DNA of 64,000 nucleotides. Origin: Singulisphaera sp. GP187 (GTDB lineage Bacteria > Planctomycetota > Phycisphaerae > Phycisphaerales > SM1A02). The stretch covers positions 1-64,000 of the forward strand of contig CAMBMO010000010.1 in the NCBI GenBank assembly GCA_945868805.1. Direction: 5' to 3'. Within the stretch, counting starts at the first letter, position 1; every line of letters begins with the position of its first letter. Positions 44,968 to 53,600 of the stretch are shown one piece after another. The position numbers and the translations under genes were made by a program. The notes beneath the pieces were generated by a model. The model saw only the letters and a list, made by a program, of their open reading frames with translations, had not been told where the DNA came from and did no database searches.

Positions 44968-45287
44968 CCCCCAAGCTCCACCCGTGGCGTGCGTTCATCC
45001 GTCGCGCCTTCGTGCATGTCTCGAGTCGGGTCTGCGTTTTCCTCGATTCGATAGGGGATCGCCCTCCACCGGCGATCGAGTCGCTTGACAGCCGTCCGAA
45101 GTTCGTCGGGTCGGGTTCGTCGTGCGATCTCAGCTCGGAGCGACCAGAGCGTTCGCTCTTGCTCCAACATCCGCCAGTGCGCACGAGAGATGTCGCGAGC
45201 AAGCTCGTATCGCTGCTGGCGCTGCACAAGCACGCCACATGCGAGGATCCCGATTCCGATGACGATTGCTGTTATTTTTGCGAACAA
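44964..45287 (-). CDS. FtsL-like division protein
   Basis: This 107-aa protein has a single N-terminal membrane segment (FAKITAIVIGIGILACGVLV at 2-21), then a charged helix ending in a helical coiled-coil-like region (ELARDISRAHWRMLEQERTL). The size, topology and position (between rsmH and ftsI, overlapping ftsI by four bases) match FtsL, which bridges FtsQ/FtsB and FtsI at the septum. Sequence identity to FtsL families is always low, so the call rests mostly on context. The C-terminal 30 residues (after NADPTRDMHE) are likely disordered. Confidence 0.65.
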   Translation of the reverse strand: MFAKITAIVIGIGILACGVLVQRQQRYELARDISRAHWRMLEQERTLWSLRAEIARRTRPDELRTAVKRLDRRWRAIPYRIEENADPTRDMHEGATDERTPRVELGG

Positions 45288-45299
45288 CAGAACCCCGCC

Positions 45300-46073
45300 T
45301 TATCCGTCGTGCGGAATTCGCAACGCCTGACCGATCTTCAGATCGGTCGGCTTCCGAAGCCGATCTCGATTGGCCTCAAAGATTGATTCCCACTTTTTCG
45401 CTGACCCGAGTTCACGTGCCGCGATTGCGCCGAGCGTGTCGCCCTTCTGCACCACATACTCGGATGACACTGCTTGGGGCAACTCGAGCGTCCCTCCTTG
45501 CGCAGGGAGCTGCGACAATCCATTGGGATCAGTCGCCGCCGCCATGACCTGCACTCCTCCCGGCGGAATCGGGACTGGTGCCTCTCCCTTCAAGACATGG
45601 ATGGATGGCAACCGAATCGTCGTCCCCTTGCGGAGCTTTGTCGGATTCGAAACTGTTCCCTTGTTGAATTCCGCGAGCTCCTTCCACAGATTCCCGTTGC
45701 CGTATCGACTCTGGCAAATCTTGTAGAGAGTCTCGCCGTCCTTCAGGACGTAGAGCTCAGCGGGGATCCCAACGACCACCGCCTGTGCGGGCTGCATCGG
45801 AATCATGCCATTGGGAAGTTCGACGCCGTCGCCACTCGCAGTGGATCCAAGGTCGGCGGGATGGGCGGCCCTTGCGCCGGGGGAACGATTGTTGATTTGG
45901 ATGGTCTGGATCGAGATTGGATCAACCGATCTGATCTCGCGGATCTGCGTGTTTGCAGCGAGATCCGCGGCGCCTCTGCGCTGGGTCGCGGAGAAATGAT
46001 CCGAAACCAGGATCCCAACAAACAGAAGCAATCCGAATCCGAGTACGACGGCGAGTTTGTGTTCACGGGTCAT
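45300..46073 (-). CDS. Membrane-anchored protein with two LysM domains
   Basis: From the ATG at 46073 (257 aa) it has a TM segment at 7-24 (LAVVLGFGLLLFVGILVS), a linker, LysM 1 at 107-156 (LYVLKDGETLYKICQSRYGN), a proline-rich spacer, and LysM 2 at 206-254 (YVVQKGDTLGAIAARELGSA). LysM domains bind the glycan of peptidoglycan. There is no enzymatic domain. Its position between rsmH and ftsL in the division cluster suggests a wall-binding role at the septum or in the envelope, by association only. An AAGGA sequence lies 11 bases upstream of the start. Confidence 0.85.
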   Translation of the reverse strand: MTREHKLAVVLGFGLLLFVGILVSDHFSATQRRGAADLAANTQIREIRSVDPISIQTIQINNRSPGARAAHPADLGSTASGDGVELPNGMIPMQPAQAVVVGIPAELYVLKDGETLYKICQSRYGNGNLWKELAEFNKGTVSNPTKLRKGTTIRLPSIHVLKGEAPVPIPPGGVQVMAAATDPNGLSQLPAQGGTLELPQAVSSEYVVQKGDTLGAIAARELGSAKKWESIFEANRDRLRKPTDLKIGQALRIPHDG

Positions 46074-46166
46074 TTGATGCAACGTCCTTCTTGCTGTGTT
46101 CCAGGTGACCGAAGTCCTCTGGCGGGTTGATTTGTGGTGGTGAGACCGAGTGCTGGTACGTGACGG

Positions 46167-47096
46167 TTAGTTGGAAAGAATCGTGACTGCGCGGAGCTTC
46201 GCTGATCGTGACCGTGGGTTGTGGGCGACTTCAACGTCGCCTGCAATCACTGGCTTTCGACTCGCCCTGCAAACAAGCCCTTGGTCCGCAAGGCCGACGA
46301 ATGTGCGCTTGACTTGCCGGTCTTCCAACGAATGGAAGGAGATCACCGCCACCCGCGCTTCCGGAGAGAGCCACCCGCCACCCTTGGAGCGAACCGCCGA
46401 AGCGATCGACTTCAAGAAAACTTCGAGTGCATTCAGTTCGTCGTTGACGGCGATCCTGAATGCCATGAAGGTCCGAGTAGCAGGGTGCAATCTGGAATCA
46501 CGAGCGCGCGAGCCGTATGCCTCGCGCACAAGTCGAGCCAAATGCGCCGTCGTAATGATCGGCTCGCGAGCGCGAACTTGTACAACTTTCCGCGCGATCA
46601 ATCGCGCGAATGGATCTTCACCAAGATTGAAAATCATGTCGGCAATATCGGACTCAGAGAGAGCGCCCAAGAGATCGGCGGCGGAGTAAGGATTGGTTCG
46701 ATCGAGGCGCATGTCGAGTGGTCCGTCGTTTTGGAATCCGAACCCGCGTTCGGCCTGGTCCAATTGATTGCTCGATATCCCGAGATCCGCGAGAAGCATG
46801 TCCGCGCAAACGCCTGCTTTCGTCGCGATTTCTGCAACATTTCGAAAATCTCCGTGGACGGTATCGACACGAGTTTCAGGCGCGGATTCCCGAACTCGCA
46901 CCGCGGCATAGGCAAGATTCTCCTTGTCGCGGTCGATCAGCAGGATCCGACCAGGATTGATCGCGCGGGCGATCGCACTGGCATGACCTCCTCGACCCGC
47001 GGTGGCGTCGATGCAGCAGTCGCCCGGTTTGGGAGCAATCGAATCGAGGACTTCGGTCAACAGAACTGGAACATGACCCGGATCGCCAACGCTCAC
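46167..47096 (-). CDS. rsmH: 16S rRNA (cytosine-1402-N4)-methyltransferase
   Basis: This 309-aa enzyme (MraW) methylates N4 of C1402 in 16S rRNA. The sequence begins VGDPGHVPVLLTEVLDSIAP, then IDATAGRGGHASAIARAI near 28-45 (SAM motif), LADLGISSNQLDQAERGFGF near 104-123, and ends near SPEARVAVISFHSLEDRQVK, the family's substrate region. It overlaps the WecA-like gene by four bases. In most bacteria it follows mraZ; no mraZ is present here. An 84-base gap separates it from the LysM gene. Confidence 0.94.
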   Translation of the reverse strand: MSVGDPGHVPVLLTEVLDSIAPKPGDCCIDATAGRGGHASAIARAINPGRILLIDRDKENLAYAAVRVRESAPETRVDTVHGDFRNVAEIATKAGVCADMLLADLGISSNQLDQAERGFGFQNDGPLDMRLDRTNPYSAADLLGALSESDIADMIFNLGEDPFARLIARKVVQVRAREPIITTAHLARLVREAYGSRARDSRLHPATRTFMAFRIAVNDELNALEVFLKSIASAVRSKGGGWLSPEARVAVISFHSLEDRQVKRTFVGLADQGLVCRASRKPVIAGDVEVAHNPRSRSAKLRAVTILSN

Positions 47097-48418
47097 GCAG
47101 GTTGATCCGATTGCGATTGCTGGCGCGAGCTCACGACCGCGGATGCTTTCGCGTCACGGAGCTCCTGATCCAGCACTTCGGACTGCATCCTCTGAATCAA
47201 TGCGATCTTCACGGCAACCGATATGACAAACCCAAAGAAGGCGATACCAATCGCATAGACCACGAGAACTCGCGTTTCAGTCAGCAAGAGCACGGATGCG
47301 ATCGCGACTCCGATTGTCGTAAACACAAGGGTGATTCCGTAAAGCGCGAACACGGATTTCTTGACCGAACCGAAGAGTCGCTTCACCTGATGATGGATGT
47401 GCTGTGCGTCAGGAGTGTTCACTGGAACTCCCGCCATCTTGCGACGGATGATCGCCAGAATCGTGTCCGTTATCGGAAGTCCGAAGATGATGAATCCAGC
47501 GACGACCAGACTCGACGGACCTTGTTCGCCAAAGAGCAACACAGTCGTGATGCACAAGTAGCCAATGAGCAAGCTTCCACAGTCACCCAAGAAGATGACA
47601 GCGGGATTGAAATTCCAAGGGAGAAACCCCAGCATCGTCCCCAGCAGAGCAAGCGAGAGCGCGACACGCACTCCGACGAGGCTCGTCGAAGGTTCGGCGA
47701 CTATCACCGTGGATGCGAGCAGGAGACTGATTGCAAGGAAACCGCACGACATGATCGCGGTCGAACCGGCGAGCAATCCGTCCAGTCCGTCGATCAGATT
47801 TGCCGAATTGCATCCACCGATGATGACGAATCCAAGGAACGCGGTGCCAACCCAGTAATAAAGCGTCCCGCTCAGGATCGCGATCGAACCAAGATTGAAG
47901 AGCACAGCATCAGGCGCGCCAAAGAAAGGTTGAAGGAATCCGGTCACGGCCCCGATGCCGATATCCGAGTACGCCAACGCTGCGGCGGCGACAAGTTGCC
48001 CCGCGATTTTGAGCCGAGCATCCCACTTCCAAATGTCGTCGGCGAGTCCAGTCAGTGCAATCGCTGTCGCACCAATCAGAATCGACGGCGGAACGGATGC
48101 AAGGTCCGAGGCTTCGCCGTCGATGGCGATGAAACTCACGAACATTGCGGCCATGAATCCCATGAAGACGGCCAATCCGCCGAGGTACGCAACCGGAGCC
48201 TTGTGATGCTTTCGGTGTGCGTCCGGTGTATCGACCACCCCGACGATAAACGCCAATCGTCGAACAACCGGAGTCGCCGCGAGCGTGATGAGAAACCCGG
48301 CGATGAAGACAGGCGCGAAGACGTTGAGCATCTCGACGGCATTGACGAAGACTTGGTCAACCGCTGGCGCCGGCGGCGACAGCATGTCAATATTCGAGAC
48401 AACATCCTGCGGTGACAT
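47093..48418 (-). CDS. WecA/TagO-like undecaprenyl-phosphate glycosyl-1-phosphate transferase
   Basis: This 441-aa GT4 membrane enzyme has about 11 TM segments. Motifs fit WecA/TagO rather than MraY: DTPDAHRKHHKAPVAYLGGL near 63-82, TGLADDIWKWDARLKIAGQL near 122-141 with the metal-binding aspartates, CNSANLIDGLDGLLAGSTAI near 202-221, FLGDCGSLLIGYL near 270 and the late histidines DAQHIHHQV. It should attach a sugar-1-phosphate to undecaprenyl phosphate and start polysaccharide synthesis. It follows the Wzc-like gene with only three bases between, and overlaps rsmH. MraY, the peptidoglycan enzyme often found next to rsmH, is not present. Confidence 0.87.
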   Translation of the reverse strand: MSPQDVVSNIDMLSPPAPAVDQVFVNAVEMLNVFAPVFIAGFLITLAATPVVRRLAFIVGVVDTPDAHRKHHKAPVAYLGGLAVFMGFMAAMFVSFIAIDGEASDLASVPPSILIGATAIALTGLADDIWKWDARLKIAGQLVAAAALAYSDIGIGAVTGFLQPFFGAPDAVLFNLGSIAILSGTLYYWVGTAFLGFVIIGGCNSANLIDGLDGLLAGSTAIMSCGFLAISLLLASTVIVAEPSTSLVGVRVALSLALLGTMLGFLPWNFNPAVIFLGDCGSLLIGYLCITTVLLFGEQGPSSLVVAGFIIFGLPITDTILAIIRRKMAGVPVNTPDAQHIHHQVKRLFGSVKKSVFALYGITLVFTTIGVAIASVLLLTETRVLVVYAIGIAFFGFVISVAVKIALIQRMQSEVLDQELRDAKASAVVSSRQQSQSDQPA

Positions 48419-48421
48419 AAT

Positions 48422-50647
48422 TCAGGCCGCTCCCCCGGCGGTTGTGACCTTGGCGCCACCGGAACCATACTCAACCATCACCTGTGCGTTTTTCTTGTAA
48501 TAGCCACCGGCCGTTTGAAGCGGTCGATTCAAGATCGCGCCGATAAATCGACACCTCTGTGCGGAGAGCTGCCCGACGAGTCGAGTGATGAGTCCGCGTT
48601 GATCGCGCATCGCGCGTACCACGAGAATCGAAGCATCCACCTGATTGGCGATCACGGTCGCCTCTGCGGCGATACCTGCGGGCGGGGTATCGATAAATGT
48701 GATGTCGTAACTCGCTCGCGCTTGCGTTGCCACTTCTGTCATCTTGATCGTATCGAGCAGTTCGATCATTCGACCTTGACCCGCACTCATCACATCGATG
48801 CCGTGAGTCGAGTGTTGGATCGCATCAGCGAAGAGTGCGTTTCCAGCCAAGACATCGCTGAGTCCAGGCGAGGTTTCTAAGACGCCAAACATCTTCGCCA
48901 ACCCAGGCCTTCGAAAGTTGGCGTCAATGACGAGGACACGTTTCCCGACCACTCTTGCGCTCGAAGCCAGATTCGTAATGATGCTGGTGACCCCCGACTC
49001 GGGCATGGCCGAAAAGACTCCGGTGATGCAACCCGGTTGGTCGGATGTCGCTTTCAGCACATTGGTCGACACCTGCCGGAAATTCTCAGCAAGAACCGAC
49101 TGCGGAGATTCTCTTACCACGAAATCCAGTTTGGCCGGGTGCGATTCGTCGTCCACCAGATCAGGAATCACTCCCAGAATCTTTCCGCTCGTCAATCCCG
49201 CAAGGTCGCTTGCGACACGAACGCGTTGATCGAGAAACTCGCGTGCAAAGATCAAACCGACGCCGAATGCGATCACAGCAAACCAGACACCTGGAAGGAC
49301 GACTTTCCAGTTCGGAAAGGCGATTTCACGGGGGGTGAGCGACCGCTGCGCGACTTCCACGGGAATCGAATCCGATCGCGCCCGTGCGAGGTCGAGTTCG
49401 CCGATCGTCTTCGAGATGATGCCACGCTCCTCTTCCATTCGGGACTGTTGGTCTTTCATCGCTTCGAGTTCAGCGACACGCGATGCCAATTCCTCGACGC
49501 GCTTTCGCTCTTCTTCAAAGTCCGTGGTTTGCCTCGTGAGGAGAGCTTCCAATCCATCCTGCCGATCCGAAACCCGCTTGTACTGTGCGTTGAGGTCTCG
49601 CTTGACGAGGTCGGCGACGACTCGCTCTCTTTGCTCGAGCGCAGAAGAAAGTGTCTGCTCGCCCGAACGAACCTCGGGATGCGACGGACCGAATCGCGCC
49701 TTCTTACTCTGCATGCTGATCATCAGGTCGTTGATGTCGCGCATCAACTGCATCAGAGCCGGATCGTTTTCTGCTCTGCGAACATCGTCTTGCGTCGACT
49801 CGAGACGCCCATTCAATTTCGCGTCGAGCTGCATTCGTTCGCTCTTGACGAGGCTGTAATCCTTCGTGGTTTCGGCAATCAGTTTCTGGAGCTCTTCCAG
49901 TCCGCGTTGGGATTGCTGTGCGTTTTCCTCGAATGTGGGAATGCTCTCTTCGGTGATGAACCGCCGAACTGTCGCCTTGATGGCGTCGATCGAAAGGTCA
50001 AGGTCCTTCTCGCGCTTCTGGAAGACCGACTTGATTCCAATGAACTTTGTGTCACTGGCCGACTGGAGTACATCCAAATAGGTATCTGCAATCGTATTGA
50101 GGACGATCGGCACATCCCCCGCCGCGTGCGCCGACCAGTACAAAGCAAAGAACTGAGTTCCTCTGCGGTGCCCAGACGAAATTTCATCGACCAGATCATC
50201 GACCGCGTCTTCGACCATGAATTGTCCGTTTTCATCGAGGTAGTACTCGTGCCACTGAGTCTTCAAGATGTCGCGATTCGAGACGGCTCGCACCAGGATG
50301 TCTCGCATGACCATCTGCTGAGCTTCTGTCTGAGCGAGACGCGCAACCGTCTCTTCCTGGGTCGTCGCTTCGCCGAAGATCTCCTTGGCATCACCGAGTT
50401 GCGGTCGCAATCGAAGCACGACTTGGCCGCTATAGATCGGGTAGACAAACTGCGCCCCAACCTGGAAGGCAGCCGCGATAAACATTCCTGAGACCGCCCA
50501 GAGAACGATGGTCTTCCACTTCTGCCGGAGGACTCGGATGGGATCGATCGTGGCGGCACGACCGGGTGCGCGACTCGGAGACGATCCCGTGCGAGACGGG
50601 GGCTGGGGCGATGGCGAGTGTGATGGAGTTTGTTGCGTTGGGGGCAT
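48422..50647 (-). CDS. Wzc-like polysaccharide co-polymerase with a degenerate tyrosine-kinase-type ATPase domain
   Basis: The 741-aa protein has a Pro/Ser-rich cytoplasmic start, TM1 at about 47-66, a Wzz-type periplasmic domain with long coiled coils (ELASRVAELEAMKDQQSRME), and TM2 near 450-470. The CpsD/BY-kinase domain follows, but its Walker A is SAMPESGVTSIITNLA, in which V553 replaces the lysine. Walker A' (RVLVIDANFRRPG) and Walker B (DITFIDTPPAG) are kept. The tail has three tyrosines (GGYYKKNAQVMVEYG). It is expected to control chain length and export; kinase activity is doubtful. It sits between the TPR and WecA-like genes in the exosortase locus. Confidence 0.85.
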   Translation of the reverse strand: MPPTQQTPSHSPSPQPPSRTGSSPSRAPGRAATIDPIRVLRQKWKTIVLWAVSGMFIAAAFQVGAQFVYPIYSGQVVLRLRPQLGDAKEIFGEATTQEETVARLAQTEAQQMVMRDILVRAVSNRDILKTQWHEYYLDENGQFMVEDAVDDLVDEISSGHRRGTQFFALYWSAHAAGDVPIVLNTIADTYLDVLQSASDTKFIGIKSVFQKREKDLDLSIDAIKATVRRFITEESIPTFEENAQQSQRGLEELQKLIAETTKDYSLVKSERMQLDAKLNGRLESTQDDVRRAENDPALMQLMRDINDLMISMQSKKARFGPSHPEVRSGEQTLSSALEQRERVVADLVKRDLNAQYKRVSDRQDGLEALLTRQTTDFEEERKRVEELASRVAELEAMKDQQSRMEEERGIISKTIGELDLARARSDSIPVEVAQRSLTPREIAFPNWKVVLPGVWFAVIAFGVGLIFAREFLDQRVRVASDLAGLTSGKILGVIPDLVDDESHPAKLDFVVRESPQSVLAENFRQVSTNVLKATSDQPGCITGVFSAMPESGVTSIITNLASSARVVGKRVLVIDANFRRPGLAKMFGVLETSPGLSDVLAGNALFADAIQHSTHGIDVMSAGQGRMIELLDTIKMTEVATQARASYDITFIDTPPAGIAAEATVIANQVDASILVVRAMRDQRGLITRLVGQLSAQRCRFIGAILNRPLQTAGGYYKKNAQVMVEYGSGGAKVTTAGGAA

Positions 50648-50661
50648 ACCTTTTCCTTCGA

Positions 50662-53600
50662 TCAGCCGCGAGGGGCTTCGTTGAGCAACTTCGAGACTTC
50701 GTCGATGTGTGTCTGCGCCTCGGCATCTGGATGGAGCGCTCTCGCTCGACCCAGCGCATCCGCGGCTTCGTCTTTGCGACCAACCAATGCGAACGCCTCA
50801 GCGAGGTGCGCGAAAACCATCGCTCCAGGTTGCGATCGGGAAGCGCGCCTCAAGAGAGTGATCGCCTCAGGCAACTCTCCGGATTTCATCAACGCGTACC
50901 CAAGCGTATCCATGAGATCGATGTTCGTTCGATTCGACGCAAACGCAGTCCGCGCGCGTTCGACAGCCTGTGAGACTTTGTTGAGATGTCTGGCTTCGAT
51001 GTACGCAAGATTATTCATTGCCTGAAAATCGTCCTTGCGAATGGCGATCGACTGCTCGAATGCCATCGCCGCTTCGGCGAATCGCCCGGCCTTGTACTCC
51101 GCACCACCAAGTACGCGCAGTGCGTTTAATCGCTCGTCGTCGTTTGCTGCGAGTTCGAGCGCGCCAATGGCGTACTCCCTCGCCTTCGTGTAAGGAGCCG
51201 GTCCGATTTCAATGAACCGCTGAGCCATCGCGCGACAGAGCGCGCTGTCCGGCTTCTCTTGGCAAGCCTCCATCACGAACTTCTCGAATTCCGTCGCTTT
51301 CTCAGGGGGAAACAGAGTCACGACTGCGAGTATCCACGGATCGGTGAACCCTCCCTTCGCGGGATCGACGATCTTGTACATCTCGCGAAGCTGAATCTTT
51401 CCCTGGTCGCGTTGCACGTCGGTCTCCGCAGTGCCGGAGATCGCCGCCGCACCCACCATCTGAACCAAGACCGAAGTCTTGACGAGTTCTGGTGCGAGCT
51501 GAATGGCGTTGAGGATTCCCTTGAAATCCGGCGGTGAATGGATCGCCCGGAGCAGGATCGCCTTGATCAACAATTCCTGATCCTTCGTGATGCCGTAAAG
51601 ATCCTCGTAGTCCGATGCCGCCTCAAGCCCCTTTGATGCCGCGATATGCACATCCGCGAGCGACTGATGCCACTTTGGATTGTTTGGCTCGAGCTTCAGA
51701 ATTTCTTCCACGGTCCGAGTGGCCGCTGGATAGTCGCCCGCAGCCAACTGGTACCCAATGAGCGCTTGCCGAGCGTCCATCACACGAGGGCTTTGTTCGA
51801 CGAACTGCCGAACAGACTGCGTCGCTGCCGCGATATCGCCACCGTCCATCTGGAGCGCCGCGTGCAAGCGTGTCGACGGCCAGTAGTTCCCCTGGAGTTC
51901 GATCGCGCGCGTGACATCAAGCATCGCCTGCCGAAGTGCCTCGGGATCACCCGTGCGTTGATATCGGCGCTGAAGCGACGACGCACGAACGATGAAAGGA
52001 AGCGCACTCGCCGGATTCATTCGGATGGCGTCGTCCACCGCCCTTGTGAATTCAGCCGCGACAGTCGTCATGTTCTCTTGGGAAGCTTCACCGGACAACT
52101 CGTCCAGCTCGACCGCGGCAATATCAGCATCCAAGAGTCGGTCGCTGAATGTAGGCGTTCCACTAGCAAACTTCTTCAATTCGATGCTCATCTGACGAGC
52201 GCCGACGAAGTCCCTCGTCTCGAGTCGCAACGCAGTGATACTCCTCGCGAGCTCGGCACTCGGATGTTTTCCGAACGCGACGGTCAACACTTCGAGTGCA
52301 CGCGCTGGATATTGGCGCCCAGACCAGAGGGATGCAACGACTCGAGCACAATCGGATGTCGCGGAGTCATCGCCCTGGAGCGCACGATCGAAGTTCTGCA
52401 CCGCTTCCGCCATTCGGTTGGCCTCCATCTGGAACTCGGCGAGATCGATCCTTGATCGCCATGCGCCTGGTCCCGTCGCCTTGTTCGCCGATTCTTGGAG
52501 GATTGCCTCACCGTCGATCCCACGACCAGATCGATGCATTGCCGCCGCAAAGGTTCGGATCGTCAGACGATCGCTGGGATCTATTTTCAGCAGTGAGTCA
52601 TAGACCGCCTTCGCCTCCCTAGCGCAGACTCGGGTGAATGCTTGAAGCTCCTGATCCTGGCGTTCCTTCCCCATCGCATCCCACTCCTTTGGGGGGTATC
52701 TCTGGCTTCCGTCACCGTTCATCAGAAATTCTCGCGTCGGAGCAGATTCGATGAGCAGTTTCATGAATTGACGTGCATTCTCGACATCTGCAGGACGGAT
52801 GGCGTACATCCGACGGCGCTCCATCAGACTGTCCGCACGATTTCCATAGACCGTCTCGAGGTCGTAGTAGGCATTTCGAATCGCTGTGGATTCTGGCATA
52901 GCGAGCATCGCGTTGCGAAGGACTTCTCTCGCTTCACGCGCCTTGCCACCACGACCCAGGAGCGATGAATAGAGCTGAATGGTCAGTGGATCGTTCGGAC
53001 GGCGCTCGTAGCTGGTCTTATACGCCTCTCGAGCACCATCCACATCTCCCGACTTCTCTCGAGCAAATCCGAGCATCCGAAATGCCGCGGATGACGCCCC
53101 GGACATCGCGGTCGCTTGCTCGAAGAATTGGACCGCCTTCCCTGGCTCGTTTCGATCGAGCGCGATTCGACCGCGCAGGAGCAATGCCATCGTTGGATCC
53201 TTGGAGTTCTTCTCGGCAAGGACAACGACCTGCTCCGCCTGAGCAGGATTTCCGTCCGCGACAGATTCGGTATAGAGGCGCTCCAACAGGCTTGGCTCTC
53301 CTGGCGCCAACTCCACCGCCTTCGCGAGCGCCGCCTTCGAAGCGGTCGAGACCTCGGCCAGTTCCGCGACGAGCGCAACGCGCTTCTCCCCCTCCGCCAG
53401 CGCCAATTCAACTTTCAAGTGGTCCCGCAGACTAAAGGTCCCGACTAACACCGTCATTGCCTGACGCTCAGGAGAGGCTGGCGACCCGTCGGCGAGCGGT
53501 GCCTGGGCGAACTTCACGATACGGTCGAGTCGCGACGGAAACGTTGAGAGGATCTGAAGCTGCTTCAAAACGGAGTCGTCGGGTCGTTCCGTTAGGTAGT

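Noticed and set aside
47102-48415. 437-aa open frame on the plus strand, antisense to the WecA-like gene
   Set aside because: Highly polar, motif-free translation exactly opposite a conserved membrane enzyme; shadow frame.
49037-50491. 484-aa open frame on the plus strand, antisense to the Wzc-like gene
   Set aside because: It mirrors the codon pattern of a well-supported gene on the other strand, has no domain motif, and is rich in Arg/Ser as expected for a shadow frame.
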